Source of the DNA: Lotus japonicus
Taxonomy: Eukaryota > Streptophyta > Magnoliopsida > Fabales > Fabaceae
Direction of reading: 5' to 3'
Assembly (NCBI RefSeq): GCF_012489685.1
Contig: NC_080044.1
Location: 17,216,369-17,280,368 of the forward strand
DNA length: 64,000 bases
Shown here: in pieces, positions 46,229-55,960 of the stretch
Layout of the letters: each line of letters begins with the position of its first letter
How positions within the stretch are numbered: the first letter of the stretch is position 1
Program-made: the position numbers and the translations under genes
Notes under the pieces: model-generated
The model's input: the letters and a program-made list of their open reading frames with translations, nothing else
Database searches by the model: none
Told to the model about the DNA's origin: nothing

Positions 46229-47449
46229 TGTAAGATCAAGTTTTGATCTAGTAGTACAACTCTATGTTTTGATGATTACAAGTTAACCTTTTGATATGAA
46301 CAATTGTGGTACTCTAACGTGTTTTTCTGAGTGTGCTATTTACAGGCTCTGACCCTGACTCAATTTCACACAAATCAGAAGCACTGTGTATAAAGGGTAA
46401 CCCAAGCAACGCTTTCGCATTCACCATGTTCAGTATGAACAGTGGAAAAGCTTCAGAAGTTCTGAAGTTATACAAACTCTGATGTGGACTCAGTCGCTAG
46501 AAGCTCTGAAGATCCAGAAGTTCTGACAACCAAGAAACACTGAAGGTTCAGATGTTCTGATGGTGTAGAAGACTCTGAAGATCCAGAAGCTGAATAGTGG
46601 AAACTCTGAAGTCCAGAAGCAAGAAACTCTGAAGGCCATGTTCTTCCCTCTGAGTTCAGAATCAGAAGATACAATGGTCAGAGGATCTGTGCTTTCCCTC
46701 TGACTCTGATCAACCTGCTTCACAAGTTCCAATACGAAGCATTCCTCTGATCAGAAGTCTCCTAGGTTAAAAGGTCAAGTCGCTATCCAAGTACAAAAGC
46801 AAGTGTACCTTCCTGACGACCTACCTAACGTTCTCAGCCACAGCAGAAGCTGGATTTTCCAGAACTGCCCTCCAACGGTAGCATTTCCCATGCAACGCTC
46901 AACCGTAATCCTTGGAGTATATATAGAGGCTGAAGATTGAAAGAAGCGGCTAGAAGAGAAGTGAATACAAGAAGCAACACACGCGCAAGATATTCAAAAT
47001 ATTCTAAGCTTTCTTTCATCTTGTAATTTATTTAGTTTACACTCAGCTTATTCAGAAGCAAACCCTTGTAAACACCAACCTCAAACAGTTGTTTGATTTT
47101 CCTTTAGGAGATCAAGGTTGATCGGATCCTAGAGAAGACTAAGAGAGTGAATCTTAGTGTGAGCTAAGTCAGTGTAATTGTTAGTCACTTGTAGGTTTCA
47201 AGTGCAGTTGTAACTCTTACCTGATTAGTGGATTGCCTTCATTCTAAGAAGGAAGAAATCACCTTAACGGGTGGACTGGAGTAGCTTGAGTGATTTATCA
47301 AGTGAACCAGGATAAAATCCTTTTGTGCTTTTCTATCTCTATCTTTTGCACTTAGTTCTCGAAAAGATTTGTTAAAATCTTTAAGGTGGTAGTTTTTGTA
47401 CTGAAAACGTTATTCAAACCCCCCCTTTCTACCGTTTTTCATACCTTCA
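46229..47449 (+). repeat. Sirevirus 5' LTR, 1,221 bp
   Basis: It begins TGTAAGATCAAG and ends ...CATACCTTCA just before the primer-binding site. It shares its first 232 bases with 63769-64000 and its last 490 or so with 53597-54092. A TATA box (GTATATATAGAGG, about 46916-46928) places the U3/R border near 46950. The U3 part carries many ACTCTGAA / CAGAAG repeats (46440-46700). Confidence 0.93.
46916..46928 (+). promoter_or_regulatory. LTR TATA box
   Basis: TATATATAG about 270 bases after the ACTCTGAA-rich region; it is the expected core promoter of the genomic transcript. Confidence 0.7.
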
Positions 47450-47451
47450 AT

Positions 47452-47463
47452 TGGTATCAGAGC
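47452..47463 (+). other. Primer-binding site (initiator tRNA-Met), left copy
   Basis: TGGTATCAGAGC lies two bases after the LTR. This is the canonical plant copia site for priming minus-strand synthesis. Confidence 0.93.
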
Positions 47464-47521
47464 GCAAGTTCTGATTACCACACCTAACAGTGTTCAGTGA
47501 TCCGGGCCGGTGTGAAAAACA

Positions 47522-49432
47522 ATGGCTGCCACCACCAGTGAAACTCAAAGAGATGGTTACAACGCAAAGCCTCCTATGTTCGACGGTCAAAGGTTCGAAT
47601 ATTGGAAAGATAGACTGGAAAGTTTCTTTCTGGGTTTCGATGCAGATCTCTGGGATATTATTGTGGATGGCTATGAGCGTCCAGTTGATGCAGATGGCAA
47701 AAAGATCCCAAGGTCAGAGATGTCTGCAGATCAAAAGAAGCTGTACTCACAACATCATAAAGCAAGAGCAATTCTTCTAAGTGCTATCTCCTATGAGGAG
47801 TACCAGAAGATTACAGATCGTGAGTTTGCTAAAGGCATTTTTGATTCTCTGAAGATGTCTCATGAAGGAAACAAGAAAGTCAAAGAATCAAAGGCATTGT
47901 CTTTGATCCAAAAGTATGAATCCTTCATCATGGAGCCAAATGAGTCCATTGAAGAAATGTTCTCCAGATTTCAACTGCTTGTAGCTGGCATACGTCCTCT
48001 CAACAAGAGCTACACAACAAAAGATCACGTCATAAGGGTCATCAGGTGTCTTCCTGAAAGTTGGATGCCTTTGGTGACTTCAATAGAGCTCACGAGAGAT
48101 GTTGAGAATATGAGTTTAGAAGAACTCATCAGCATTTTGAAATGCCATGAGCTGAAGCGCTCAGAGATGCAAGATCTGAGGAAAAAGTCCATAGCCTTGA
48201 AATCCAAATCTGAAAAGGCTAAGGTTGAGAAGTCAAAGGCTCTTCAAGCTGAAGAAGAAGAATCTGAAGAAGCATCAGAAGATTCTGATGAAGATGAGCT
48301 GACTCTGATCTCCAAGAGACTCAACCGCATCTGGAAGCACAGGCAGAGCAAGTTCAAAGGCTCTGGAAAGGCAAGAGGAAAGTCTGAATCCTCAAGTCAG
48401 AAGAAGTCATCAATCAAGGAAGTCACTTGCTTTGAGTGCAAAGAATCAGGGCACTACAAAAGTGACTGTCCAAAATTGAAGAAGGACAAGAAGCCAAAGA
48501 AGCACTTCAAGACCAAGAAGAGTCTGATGGTGACATTCGATGAATCAGAGTCAGAGGATGTTGACTCTGATGGTGAAGTCCAAGGACTCATGGCTATTGT
48601 CAAAGACAAAGGAACAGAGTCAAAGGAAGCTGTTGACTCTGACTCAGAATCAGAAGGAGATCCAGACTCTGACGATGAAAATGAGGTATTTGCTTCCTTC
48701 TCTACCTCTGAACTGAAACATGCTTTGTCTGATATCATGGATAAGTATAACTCCTTGTTGTCTAAGCATAAGAAGCTGAAAAAGAACTTATCTGCTGTTT
48801 CTAAAACTCCTTCTGAACATGAGAAAATCATATCTGATTTGAAAAATGATAACCATGCTTTAGTTAATTCTAACTCTGTGCTTAAGAATCAAATTGCAAA
48901 GTTAGAAGAAGTTATTGCCTGCGATGCCTCTGATAGTAAGCATGAATCTAAGTATGAAAAATCTTTTCAAAGATTCCTGGCTAAAAGCGTAGATAGAAGC
49001 TTAATGGCTTCAATGATCTATGGTGTAAGCAGAAATGGAATGCATGGCATTGGCTATTCTAAACCAATTAGAAATGAGCCTTCTGTGTCTAAAGCTAAAT
49101 CCTTGTATGAATGCTTTGTTCCCTCTGGTACCATATTGCCTGATCCTGTACCTGCTGAAGTTGCTAAAAACCCTCTTAAAAAGGGATCTTTCTCTATGAC
49201 TAAATATCATGCAAATATTCCTTTAAAATATCATGTTGAGACACCCAAGGTGATCAGAACCTTTGGGGTAACTAACAAAAGAGGACCCAGAAAGTGGGTA
49301 CCTAAGGACAAGATTATCTATGTTGCAGATATCCTTGATAGCTCCACTGAAACACCAATCATGGTATCTGGACAGTGGATGCTCGCGTCACATGACGGGA
49401 GAAAAGCGTATGTTCCGAGAGCTGAAACTTAA
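47522..49432 (+). CDS. gag: Sirevirus Gag, left copy
   Basis: The frame opens MAATTSETQRDGYNAKPPMF and contains the copia Gag fold (RFEYWKDRLESFF, ...SLIQKYESFIMEPNESIEEM). A CCHC zinc knuckle (CFECKESGHYKSDC) follows at about residue 303, then acidic Ser/Asp/Glu-rich and coiled-coil segments. Gag forms the virus-like particle and binds genomic RNA. In this copy a run of four G at 49265-49268 lets the frame continue through GPRKWVPKDKIIYVADIL to 49432, where it overlaps the pol frame by about 160 bases. The right copy has three G and stops here. A sequencing error in one of them is possible. Confidence 0.9.
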   Translation: MAATTSETQRDGYNAKPPMFDGQRFEYWKDRLESFFLGFDADLWDIIVDGYERPVDADGKKIPRSEMSADQKKLYSQHHKARAILLSAISYEEYQKITDREFAKGIFDSLKMSHEGNKKVKESKALSLIQKYESFIMEPNESIEEMFSRFQLLVAGIRPLNKSYTTKDHVIRVIRCLPESWMPLVTSIELTRDVENMSLEELISILKCHELKRSEMQDLRKKSIALKSKSEKAKVEKSKALQAEEEESEEASEDSDEDELTLISKRLNRIWKHRQSKFKGSGKARGKSESSSQKKSSIKEVTCFECKESGHYKSDCPKLKKDKKPKKHFKTKKSLMVTFDESESEDVDSDGEVQGLMAIVKDKGTESKEAVDSDSESEGDPDSDDENEVFASFSTSELKHALSDIMDKYNSLLSKHKKLKKNLSAVSKTPSEHEKIISDLKNDNHALVNSNSVLKNQIAKLEEVIACDASDSKHESKYEKSFQRFLAKSVDRSLMASMIYGVSRNGMHGIGYSKPIRNEPSVSKAKSLYECFVPSGTILPDPVPAEVAKNPLKKGSFSMTKYHANIPLKYHVETPKVIRTFGVTNKRGPRKWVPKDKIIYVADILDSSTETPIMVSGQWMLASHDGRKAYVPRAET

Positions 49433-52364
49433 GCCTGGAGGCGAAGTTGGCTTTGGAGGAAATGAAAAGGGTAAAATTATTGGTACTGGTACTATTTGTG
49501 TAGATAGTAGTCCATGCATTGATAATGTTTTATTGGTAGACGGCTTAACACATAACTTATTGTCTATAAGTCAATTAGCTGACAAGGGTTATGATGTTAT
49601 ATTCAATCAAAAGTCCTGCCGGGCTGTAAGTCAGATCGATGGCTCTGTTCTGTTTAACAGCAAGAGGAAGAACAACATTTATAAGATCAGATTATCTGAG
49701 TTGGAGGCTCAGAATGTGAAGTGCCTTCTGTCTGTTAATGAAGAGCAGTGGGTATGGCATAGACGGTTAGGGCATGCCAGTATGAGAAAGATTTCTCAGC
49801 TGAGCAAGCTAAACCTTGTCAGGGGCTTACCCAATCTGAAGTTCGCTTCAGACGCTCTTTGTGAAGCATGTCAGAAAGGCAAATTCACAAAAGTCCCTTT
49901 CAAGGCAAAGAATGTTGTCTCAACCTCAAGGCCGTTAGAACTTCTGCATATCGACCTGTTTGGACCAGTGAAAACTGAGTCTATAGGTGGCAAGAGATAT
50001 GGGATGGTTATCGTTGATGACTATAGCCGCTGGACATGGGTAAAGTTTCTAACCCGCAAGGATGAGTCTCATGCTGTGTTCTCTACCTTCATTGCTCAAG
50101 TGCAAAACGAGAAGGCTTGTAGAATTGTGCGTGTCAGAAGTGACCATGGTGGAGAGTTTGAGAATGACAAGTTTGAGAGTCTGTTTGATTCCTATGGAAT
50201 TACACATGATTTCTCTTGTCCCAGAACTCCTCAACAAAATGGTGTTGTTGAGAGGAAGAATAGAACTCTTCAGGAGATGGCTAGAACCATGCTCCAAGAA
50301 ACTGGCATGGCTAAGCACTTTTGGGCAGAGGCAGTAAATACAGCATGTTACATTCAGAACAGAATCTCTGTGAGACCAATTCTGAAAAAGACTCCTTATG
50401 AATTGTGGAAGAACATAAAACCCAACATTTCTTATTTTCATCCTTTTGGCTGTGTTTGTTATGTTCTCAATACTAAGGATAGATTACATAAATTTGATGC
50501 TAAATCTTCTAAGTGTCTATTACTTGGTTATTCTGATAGATCTAAAGGTTTTAGATTTTATAATACTGATGCTAAGACTATTGAAGAATCTATTCATGTT
50601 AGATTTGATGATAAGCTTGACTCTGACCAGTCAAAGCTAGTTGAAAAGTTTGCAGATTTAAGCATTAATGTTTCTGACAAAGGCAAAGCTCCAGAGGAAG
50701 TTGAGCCAGAGGAAGATGAACCAGAGGAAGAAGCTGGTCCCTCTAACTCACAAACTCTGAAGAAGAGCAGAATCACTGCAGCTCATCCTAAGGAATTGAT
50801 TCTGGGCAACAAAGATGAACCAGTCAGAACCAGATCTGCCTTCAGACCCTCTGAAGAGACCTTGCTGAGTCTGAAAGGATTGGTGTCCTTAATTGAACCC
50901 AAGTCCATAGATGAAGCTCTTCAGGACAAGGATTGGATTCTGGCCATGGAAGAAGAATTGAATCAATTCTCCAAGAACGATGTTTGGAGCTTAGTGAAGA
51001 AGCCTGAGAATGTCCATGTTATTGGAACGAAATGGGTATTCAGAAACAAGCTAAATGAGAAAGGAGATGTAGTCAGAAACAAGGCAAGGCTAGTTGCTCA
51101 AGGCTACAGCCAGCAGGAAGGAATAGACTACACTGAAACATTTGCTCCAGTAGCAAGACTGGAGGCAATCAGACTATTGATTTCTTTCTCAGTAAATCAC
51201 AACATAGTTCTACATCAGATGGACGTAAAGAGTGCCTTCCTAAACGGTTATATCTCAGAGGAAGTCTATGTTCATCAACCCCCAGGTTTTGAAGATGAAA
51301 AGAAACCAGACCATGTGTTCAAATTGCAGAAATCACTCTACGGTCTGAAGCAAGCTCCCAGAGCATGGTATGAGAGACTTAGCTCATTCCTTCTGGAGAA
51401 TGAGTTTGTAAGGGGTAAAGTAGATACAACTCTCTTTTGCAAGACTTATAAAGATGATATCTTAATTGTGCAAATTTATGTTGATGATATTATATTTGGT
51501 TCTGCTAATCAATCTCTATGCAAAGAATTTTCTGAGATGATGCAGGCTGAATTTGAGATGAGTATGATGGGAGAATTAAAGTACTTTCTGGGAATACAAG
51601 TTGATCAAACACCAGAAGGAACATATATCCATCAGAGCAAGTACACTAAAGAACTTCTGAAGAAGTTCAATATGCTGGAATCTACAGTGGCCAAGACTCC
51701 AATGCATCCAACATGCATTCTGGAAAAAGAAGATATAAGTGGTAAAGTATGTCAGAAGCTCTATCGTGGCATGATAGGTTCACTTCTGTACTTAACTGCA
51801 TCTAGGCCAGACATATTATTTAGTGTTCATTTATGTGCTCGTTTCCAATCAGATCCAAGGGAAACCCACTTAACTGCTGTTAAGAGGATCCTAAGGTATC
51901 TGAAAGGCACCACTAACCTTGGCTTGATGTATAAGAAAACATCAGAGTATAAGCTTTCAGGTTATTGTGATGCTGATTATGCTGGAGATAGAACAGAGAG
52001 AAAAAGTACTTCTGGAAATTGTCAATTTCTGGGAAGCAATCTAGTCTCATGGGCAAGCAAGAGGCAATCAACCATTGCTCTATCAACTGCAGAGGCAGAA
52101 TATATCTCAGCAGCAATATGCAGCACTCAGATGCTCTGGATGAAACATCAGCTGGAGGATTATCAGATCCTTGAGAGCAATATCCCAATCTATTGTGATA
52201 ACACTGCTGCAATTTCGTTGAGCAAGAATCCTATCTTGCATTCAAGGGCAAAGCACATTGAGGTAAAGTATCACTTCATTAGAGATTATGTGCAGAAGGG
52301 CGTACTTCTTCTGAAGTTGTTGATACTGACCATCAATGGGCAGATATCTTTACAAAGCCCTTAG
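49272..52364 (+). CDS. pol: Sirevirus Pol, left copy (C-terminus shifted)
   Basis: The open frame is one base ahead of gag. It contains the aspartic protease (WYLDSGCSRHMTG), integrase zinc-binding region (WHRRLGHAS...CEACQKGK), integrase core (HIDLFGPV, VRSDHGGEFEND), reverse transcriptase (TKWVFRNKLNEKG, LHQMDVKSAFLNG, IYVDDIIFGSA) and RNase H (GYCDADYAGD, STAEAEYIS). Near 52318 one T is missing relative to the right copy. The last 40 or so residues are therefore out of frame and the protein ends early at 52364. This is either a real mutation or a homopolymer error. Confidence 0.9.
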   Translation, partial: LTKEDPESGYLRTRLSMLQISLIAPLKHQSWYLDSGCSRHMTGEKRMFRELKLKPGGEVGFGGNEKGKIIGTGTICVDSSPCIDNVLLVDGLTHNLLSISQLADKGYDVIFNQKSCRAVSQIDGSVLFNSKRKNNIYKIRLSELEAQNVKCLLSVNEEQWVWHRRLGHASMRKISQLSKLNLVRGLPNLKFASDALCEACQKGKFTKVPFKAKNVVSTSRPLELLHIDLFGPVKTESIGGKRYGMVIVDDYSRWTWVKFLTRKDESHAVFSTFIAQVQNEKACRIVRVRSDHGGEFENDKFESLFDSYGITHDFSCPRTPQQNGVVERKNRTLQEMARTMLQETGMAKHFWAEAVNTACYIQNRISVRPILKKTPYELWKNIKPNISYFHPFGCVCYVLNTKDRLHKFDAKSSKCLLLGYSDRSKGFRFYNTDAKTIEESIHVRFDDKLDSDQSKLVEKFADLSINVSDKGKAPEEVEPEEDEPEEEAGPSNSQTLKKSRITAAHPKELILGNKDEPVRTRSAFRPSEETLLSLKGLVSLIEPKSIDEALQDKDWILAMEEELNQFSKNDVWSLVKKPENVHVIGTKWVFRNKLNEKGDVVRNKARLVAQGYSQQEGIDYTETFAPVARLEAIRLLISFSVNHNIVLHQMDVKSAFLNGYISEEVYVHQPPGFEDEKKPDHVFKLQKSLYGLKQAPRAWYERLSSFLLENEFVRGKVDTTLFCKTYKDDILIVQIYVDDIIFGSANQSLCKEFSEMMQAEFEMSMMGELKYFLGIQVDQTPEGTYIHQSKYTKELLKKFNMLESTVAKTPMHPTCILEKEDISGKVCQKLYRGMIGSLLYLTASRPDILFSVHLCARFQSDPRETHLTAVKRILRYLKGTTNLGLMYKKTSEYKLSGYCDADYAGDRTERKSTSGNCQFLGSNLVSWASKRQSTIALSTAEAEYISAAICSTQMLWMKHQLEDYQILESNIPIYCDNTAAISLSKNPILHSRAKHIEVKYHFIRDYVQKGVLLLKLLILTINGQISLQSP

Positions 52365-52866
52365 CTGAAGATAGATTTAATTTTATTCTGAAAAAATCTA
52401 AACATGGACTTTTGTCCAGAGTGAAGATAGATCAGAACCTCTGACTATGATACTTCTTGATCAGAAGATGTCTAGTCCAGAAGGTAACTCAATCAGAGTG
52501 TGTGTGCCCACTGGTACTGACTCTGAAGCTGAGACAACAACACGTGCGTCAGAATTCTGATGCATAGTTCCTTGTGCCCGTGTGACAGTCTGTTATGACT
52601 GCGTGTAGATATGCTTATCTCCTGTGTGTGATTGTGTATTTTACTGTTACTATCTATCTTTAATTTTCAACCGTTGATCTTAAAGTGCTTTTTGAATCAA
52701 CAACGGTTATTTGATAAAACCCACTATACACACACGTTCTCTCTCACTTCCCGTTTTCACTCTCGCACTCCCTGCTTTTCAAAACCGCCTCCTTCGTGAT
52801 TTCTCTCTCGATCTCTCTTCATCCTTCAAACTTCATCTTCTACCTCAAACCTTCAAGCTCTTCAAA

Positions 52867-53496
52867 ATGGTGAGACAAACCAGAAGATCTACTGCAGATG
52901 CACCTCAGTTCCCTCACATGGTAGTCGGGTTGGCAACGGGTCAACGGGGCTCTGAGAACCCAGCACAAGAACAAGCTCAAGCTCAAGAGGAGATTGTTCC
53001 TATTGCAGAACGGGGCTGTGCCGTTCACTGTGTATTTCCTCCTGAGGAACTCCAAGTCCTTGCAGAATGGAGATTCAACCTCGACAACTTGGCTGCAAAT
53101 GGGTTTGATCTTCGTCCTGAAGTCCAAGCTCAAGGTTGGGGAAACTACTTCAATCGACTTCGAGGACCGGTGTATGAGAAGCTAGTAAAGGAATTCTGGA
53201 AGCATGCTGATTGTGATGACACTCAGGTGGTCTCTTACATACTGGGTAGGAAGATCATCATCACGGAGAAGTCATTCGTGAATCTGCTAGGTGCAGAAAC
53301 TGCTCATGGGTATCGGTTCTCACTGACGGAATCGAAGCTGAAACCCAGAACCAAGGACATCGTCAACAAGGCCCTGTACACCACCTTCAAACCGGGCAAG
53401 ACGAGCTACAAGGTGATGGACCTTCACCCCAAACTGAGAATCTGGCACAAGATCCTGCTCAACTGCATCAATCAACGACCAAAGGGCAGTTCTCCA
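52867..53496 (+). CDS. Sirevirus env-like protein, left copy, truncated by gap
   Basis: It has the same first 210 codons as the complete copy at 59509 (MVRQTRRSTADAPQFP...). The N run follows after codon 210. Function is discussed under the complete copy. Confidence 0.85.
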
Positions 53497-53596
53497 NNNN
53501 NNNNNNNNNNNNNNNNNNNNNNNNNNNNNNNNNNNNNNNNNNNNNNNNNNNNNNNNNNNNNNNNNNNNNNNNNNNNNNNNNNNNNNNNNNNNNNNN
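53497..53596. other. Assembly gap, exactly 100 N
   Basis: A run of exactly 100 N is the conventional placeholder for a join of unknown size. It separates the env-like gene of one Sirevirus copy from the middle of an LTR. Confidence 0.98.
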
Positions 53597-54092
53597 AGAA
53601 GTGAATACAAGAAGCAACACACGCGCAAGATATTCAAAATATTCTAAGCTTTCTTTCATCTTGTAAATTTATTTAGTTTACACTCAGCTTATTCAGAAGC
53701 AAACCCTTGTAAACACCAACCTCAAACAGTTGTTTGATTTTCCTTTAGGAGATCAAGGTTGATCGGATCCTAGAGAAGACTAAGAGAGTGAATCTTAGTG
53801 TGAGCTAAAGTCAGTGTAATTGTTAGTCACTTGTAGGTTTCAAGTGCAGTTGTAACTCTTACCTGATTAGTGGATTGCCTTCATTCTAAGAAGGAAGAAA
53901 TCACCTTAACGGTGGACTGGAGTAGCTTGAGTGATTTATCAAGTGAACCAGGATAAAATCCTTTTGTGCTTTTCTATCTCTATCTTTTGCACTTAGTTCT
54001 CGAAAAGATTTGTTAAAATCTTTAAGGTGGTAGTTTTTGTACTGAAAACGTTATTCAAACCCCCCCTTTCTACCGTTTTTCCATACCTTCCA
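53597..54092 (+). repeat. Sirevirus LTR, 3' portion
   Basis: Matches 46957-47449 with single-base indels only (for example TAAATTT for TAATTT, GCTAAAG for GCTAAG). Confidence 0.93.
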
Positions 54093-54094
54093 AT

Positions 54095-54106
54095 TGGTAT
54101 CAGAGC
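54095..54106 (+). other. Primer-binding site, right copy
   Basis: TGGTATCAGAGC directly after the LTR end. Confidence 0.93.
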
Positions 54107-54163
54107 GCAAGTTCTGATTACCCAACTAACAGTGTTCAGTGATCCGGGCCGGTGTGAAAAACA

Positions 54164-55912
54164 ATGGCTGCCACCACCAGTGAAACTCAAAGAGATGGTT
54201 ACAACGCAAAGCCTCCTATGTTCGACGGTCAAAGGTTCGAATATTGGAAAGATAGACTGGAAAGTTTCTTTCTGGGTTTCGATGCAGATCTCTGGGATAT
54301 TATTGTGGATGGCTATGAGCGTCCAGTTGATGCAGATGGCAAAAAGATCCCAAGGTCAGAGATGTCTGCAGATCAAAAGAAGCTGTACTCACAACATCAT
54401 AAAGCAAGAGCAATTCTTCTAAGTGCTATCTCCTATGAGGAGTACCAGAAGATTACAGATCGTGAGTTTGCTAAAGGCATTTTTGATTCTCTGAAGATGT
54501 CTCATGAAGGAAACAAGAAAGTCAAAGAATCAAAGGCATTGTCTTTGATCCAAAAGTATGAATCCTTCATCATGGAGCCAAATGAGTCCATTGAAGAAAT
54601 GTTCTCCAGATTTCAACTGCTTGTAGCTGGCATACGTCCTCTCAACAAGAGCTACACAACAAAAGATCACGTCATAAGGGTCATCAGGTGTCTTCCTGAA
54701 AGTTGGATGCCTTTGGTGACTTCAATAGAGCTCACGAGAGATGTTGAGAATATGAGTTTAGAAGAACTCATCAGCATTTTGAAATGCCATGAGCTGAAGC
54801 GCTCAGAGATGCAAGATCTGAGGAAAAAGTCCATAGCCTTGAAATCCAAATCTGAAAAGGCTAAGGTTGAGAAGTCAAAGGCTCTTCAAGCTGAAGAAGA
54901 AGAATCTGAAGAAGCATCAGAAGATTCTGATGAAGATGAGCTGACTCTGATCTCCAAGAGACTCAACCGCATCTGGAAGCACAGGCAGAGCAAGTTCAAA
55001 GGCTCTGGAAAGGCAAGAGGAAAGTCTGAATCCTCAAGTCAGAAGAAGTCATCAATCAAGGAAGTCACTTGCTTTGAGTGCAAAGAATCAGGGCACTACA
55101 AAAGTGACTGTCCAAAATTGAAGAAGGACAAGAAGCCAAAGAAGCACTTCAAGACCAAGAAGAGTCTGATGGTGACATTCGATGAATCAGAGTCAGAGGA
55201 TGTTGACTCTGATGGTGAAGTCCAAGGACTCATGGCTATTGTCAAAGACAAAGGAACAGAGTCAAAGGAAGCTGTTGACTCTGACTCAGAATCAGAAGGA
55301 GATCCAGACTCTGACGATGAAAATGAGGTATTTGCTTCCTTCTCTACCTCTGAACTGAAACATGCTTTGTCTGATATCATGGATAAGTATAACTCCTTGT
55401 TGTCTAAGCATAAGAAGCTGAAAAAGAACTTATCTGCTGTTTCTAAAACTCCTTCTGAACATGAGAAAATCATATCTGATTTGAAAAATGATAACCATGC
55501 TTTAGTTAATTCTAACTCTGTGCTTAAGAATCAAATTGCAAAGTTAGAAGAAGTTATTGCCTGCGATGCCTCTGATAGTAAGCATGAATCTAAGTATGAA
55601 AAATCTTTTCAAAGATTCCTGGCTAAAAGCGTAGATAGAAGCTTAATGGCTTCAATGATCTATGGTGTAAGCAGAAATGGAATGCATGGCATTGGCTATT
55701 CTAAACCAATTAGAAATGAGCCTTCTGTGTCTAAAGCTAAATCCTTGTATGAATGCTTTGTTCCCTCTGGTACCATATTGCCTGATCCTGTACCTGCTGA
55801 AGTTGCTAAAAACCCTCTTAAAAAGGGATCTTTCTCTATGACTAAATATCATGCAAATATTCCTTTAAAATATCATGTTGAGACACCCAAGGTGATCAGA
55901 ACCTTTGGGTAA
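54164..55912 (+). CDS. gag: Sirevirus Gag, right copy
   Basis: Identical in translation to the left copy up to VIRTFG. Here three G instead of four bring a TAA into frame (55910-55912), so Gag is 582 residues. The pol frame continues in the same phase right after this single stop. CCHC knuckle, acidic region and coiled coil are as in the left copy. Confidence 0.9.
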   Translation: MAATTSETQRDGYNAKPPMFDGQRFEYWKDRLESFFLGFDADLWDIIVDGYERPVDADGKKIPRSEMSADQKKLYSQHHKARAILLSAISYEEYQKITDREFAKGIFDSLKMSHEGNKKVKESKALSLIQKYESFIMEPNESIEEMFSRFQLLVAGIRPLNKSYTTKDHVIRVIRCLPESWMPLVTSIELTRDVENMSLEELISILKCHELKRSEMQDLRKKSIALKSKSEKAKVEKSKALQAEEEESEEASEDSDEDELTLISKRLNRIWKHRQSKFKGSGKARGKSESSSQKKSSIKEVTCFECKESGHYKSDCPKLKKDKKPKKHFKTKKSLMVTFDESESEDVDSDGEVQGLMAIVKDKGTESKEAVDSDSESEGDPDSDDENEVFASFSTSELKHALSDIMDKYNSLLSKHKKLKKNLSAVSKTPSEHEKIISDLKNDNHALVNSNSVLKNQIAKLEEVIACDASDSKHESKYEKSFQRFLAKSVDRSLMASMIYGVSRNGMHGIGYSKPIRNEPSVSKAKSLYECFVPSGTILPDPVPAEVAKNPLKKGSFSMTKYHANIPLKYHVETPKVIRTFG

Positions 55913-55960
55913 CTAACAAAAGAGGACCCAGAAAGTGGGTACCTAAGGACAAGATTATCT

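Larger units (their letters stand above)
46229..53496 (+). mobile_element. Sirevirus (SIRE/Maximus Ty1-copia), copy left of the gap
   Basis: 5' LTR 46229-47449, primer-binding site 47452-47463, gag 47522-49432, pol 49272-52364, then the first 630 bases of the env-like gene, cut by the N gap. It inserted into the LINE at 46228/46229. The right-hand flank of the insertion is not in the window. Confidence 0.95.

Noticed and set aside
48454..48831. 125-codon antisense Ser-rich frame in gag (and its twin at 55096-55473)
   Set aside because: It is the reverse of the acidic gag region and carries no independent signal.
50049..50441. 130-codon antisense frame opposite integrase (and twin at 56690-57082)
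   Set aside because: Shadow of a conserved sense domain, unlike the antisense frame at 62573-62965, which overlaps no sense gene.
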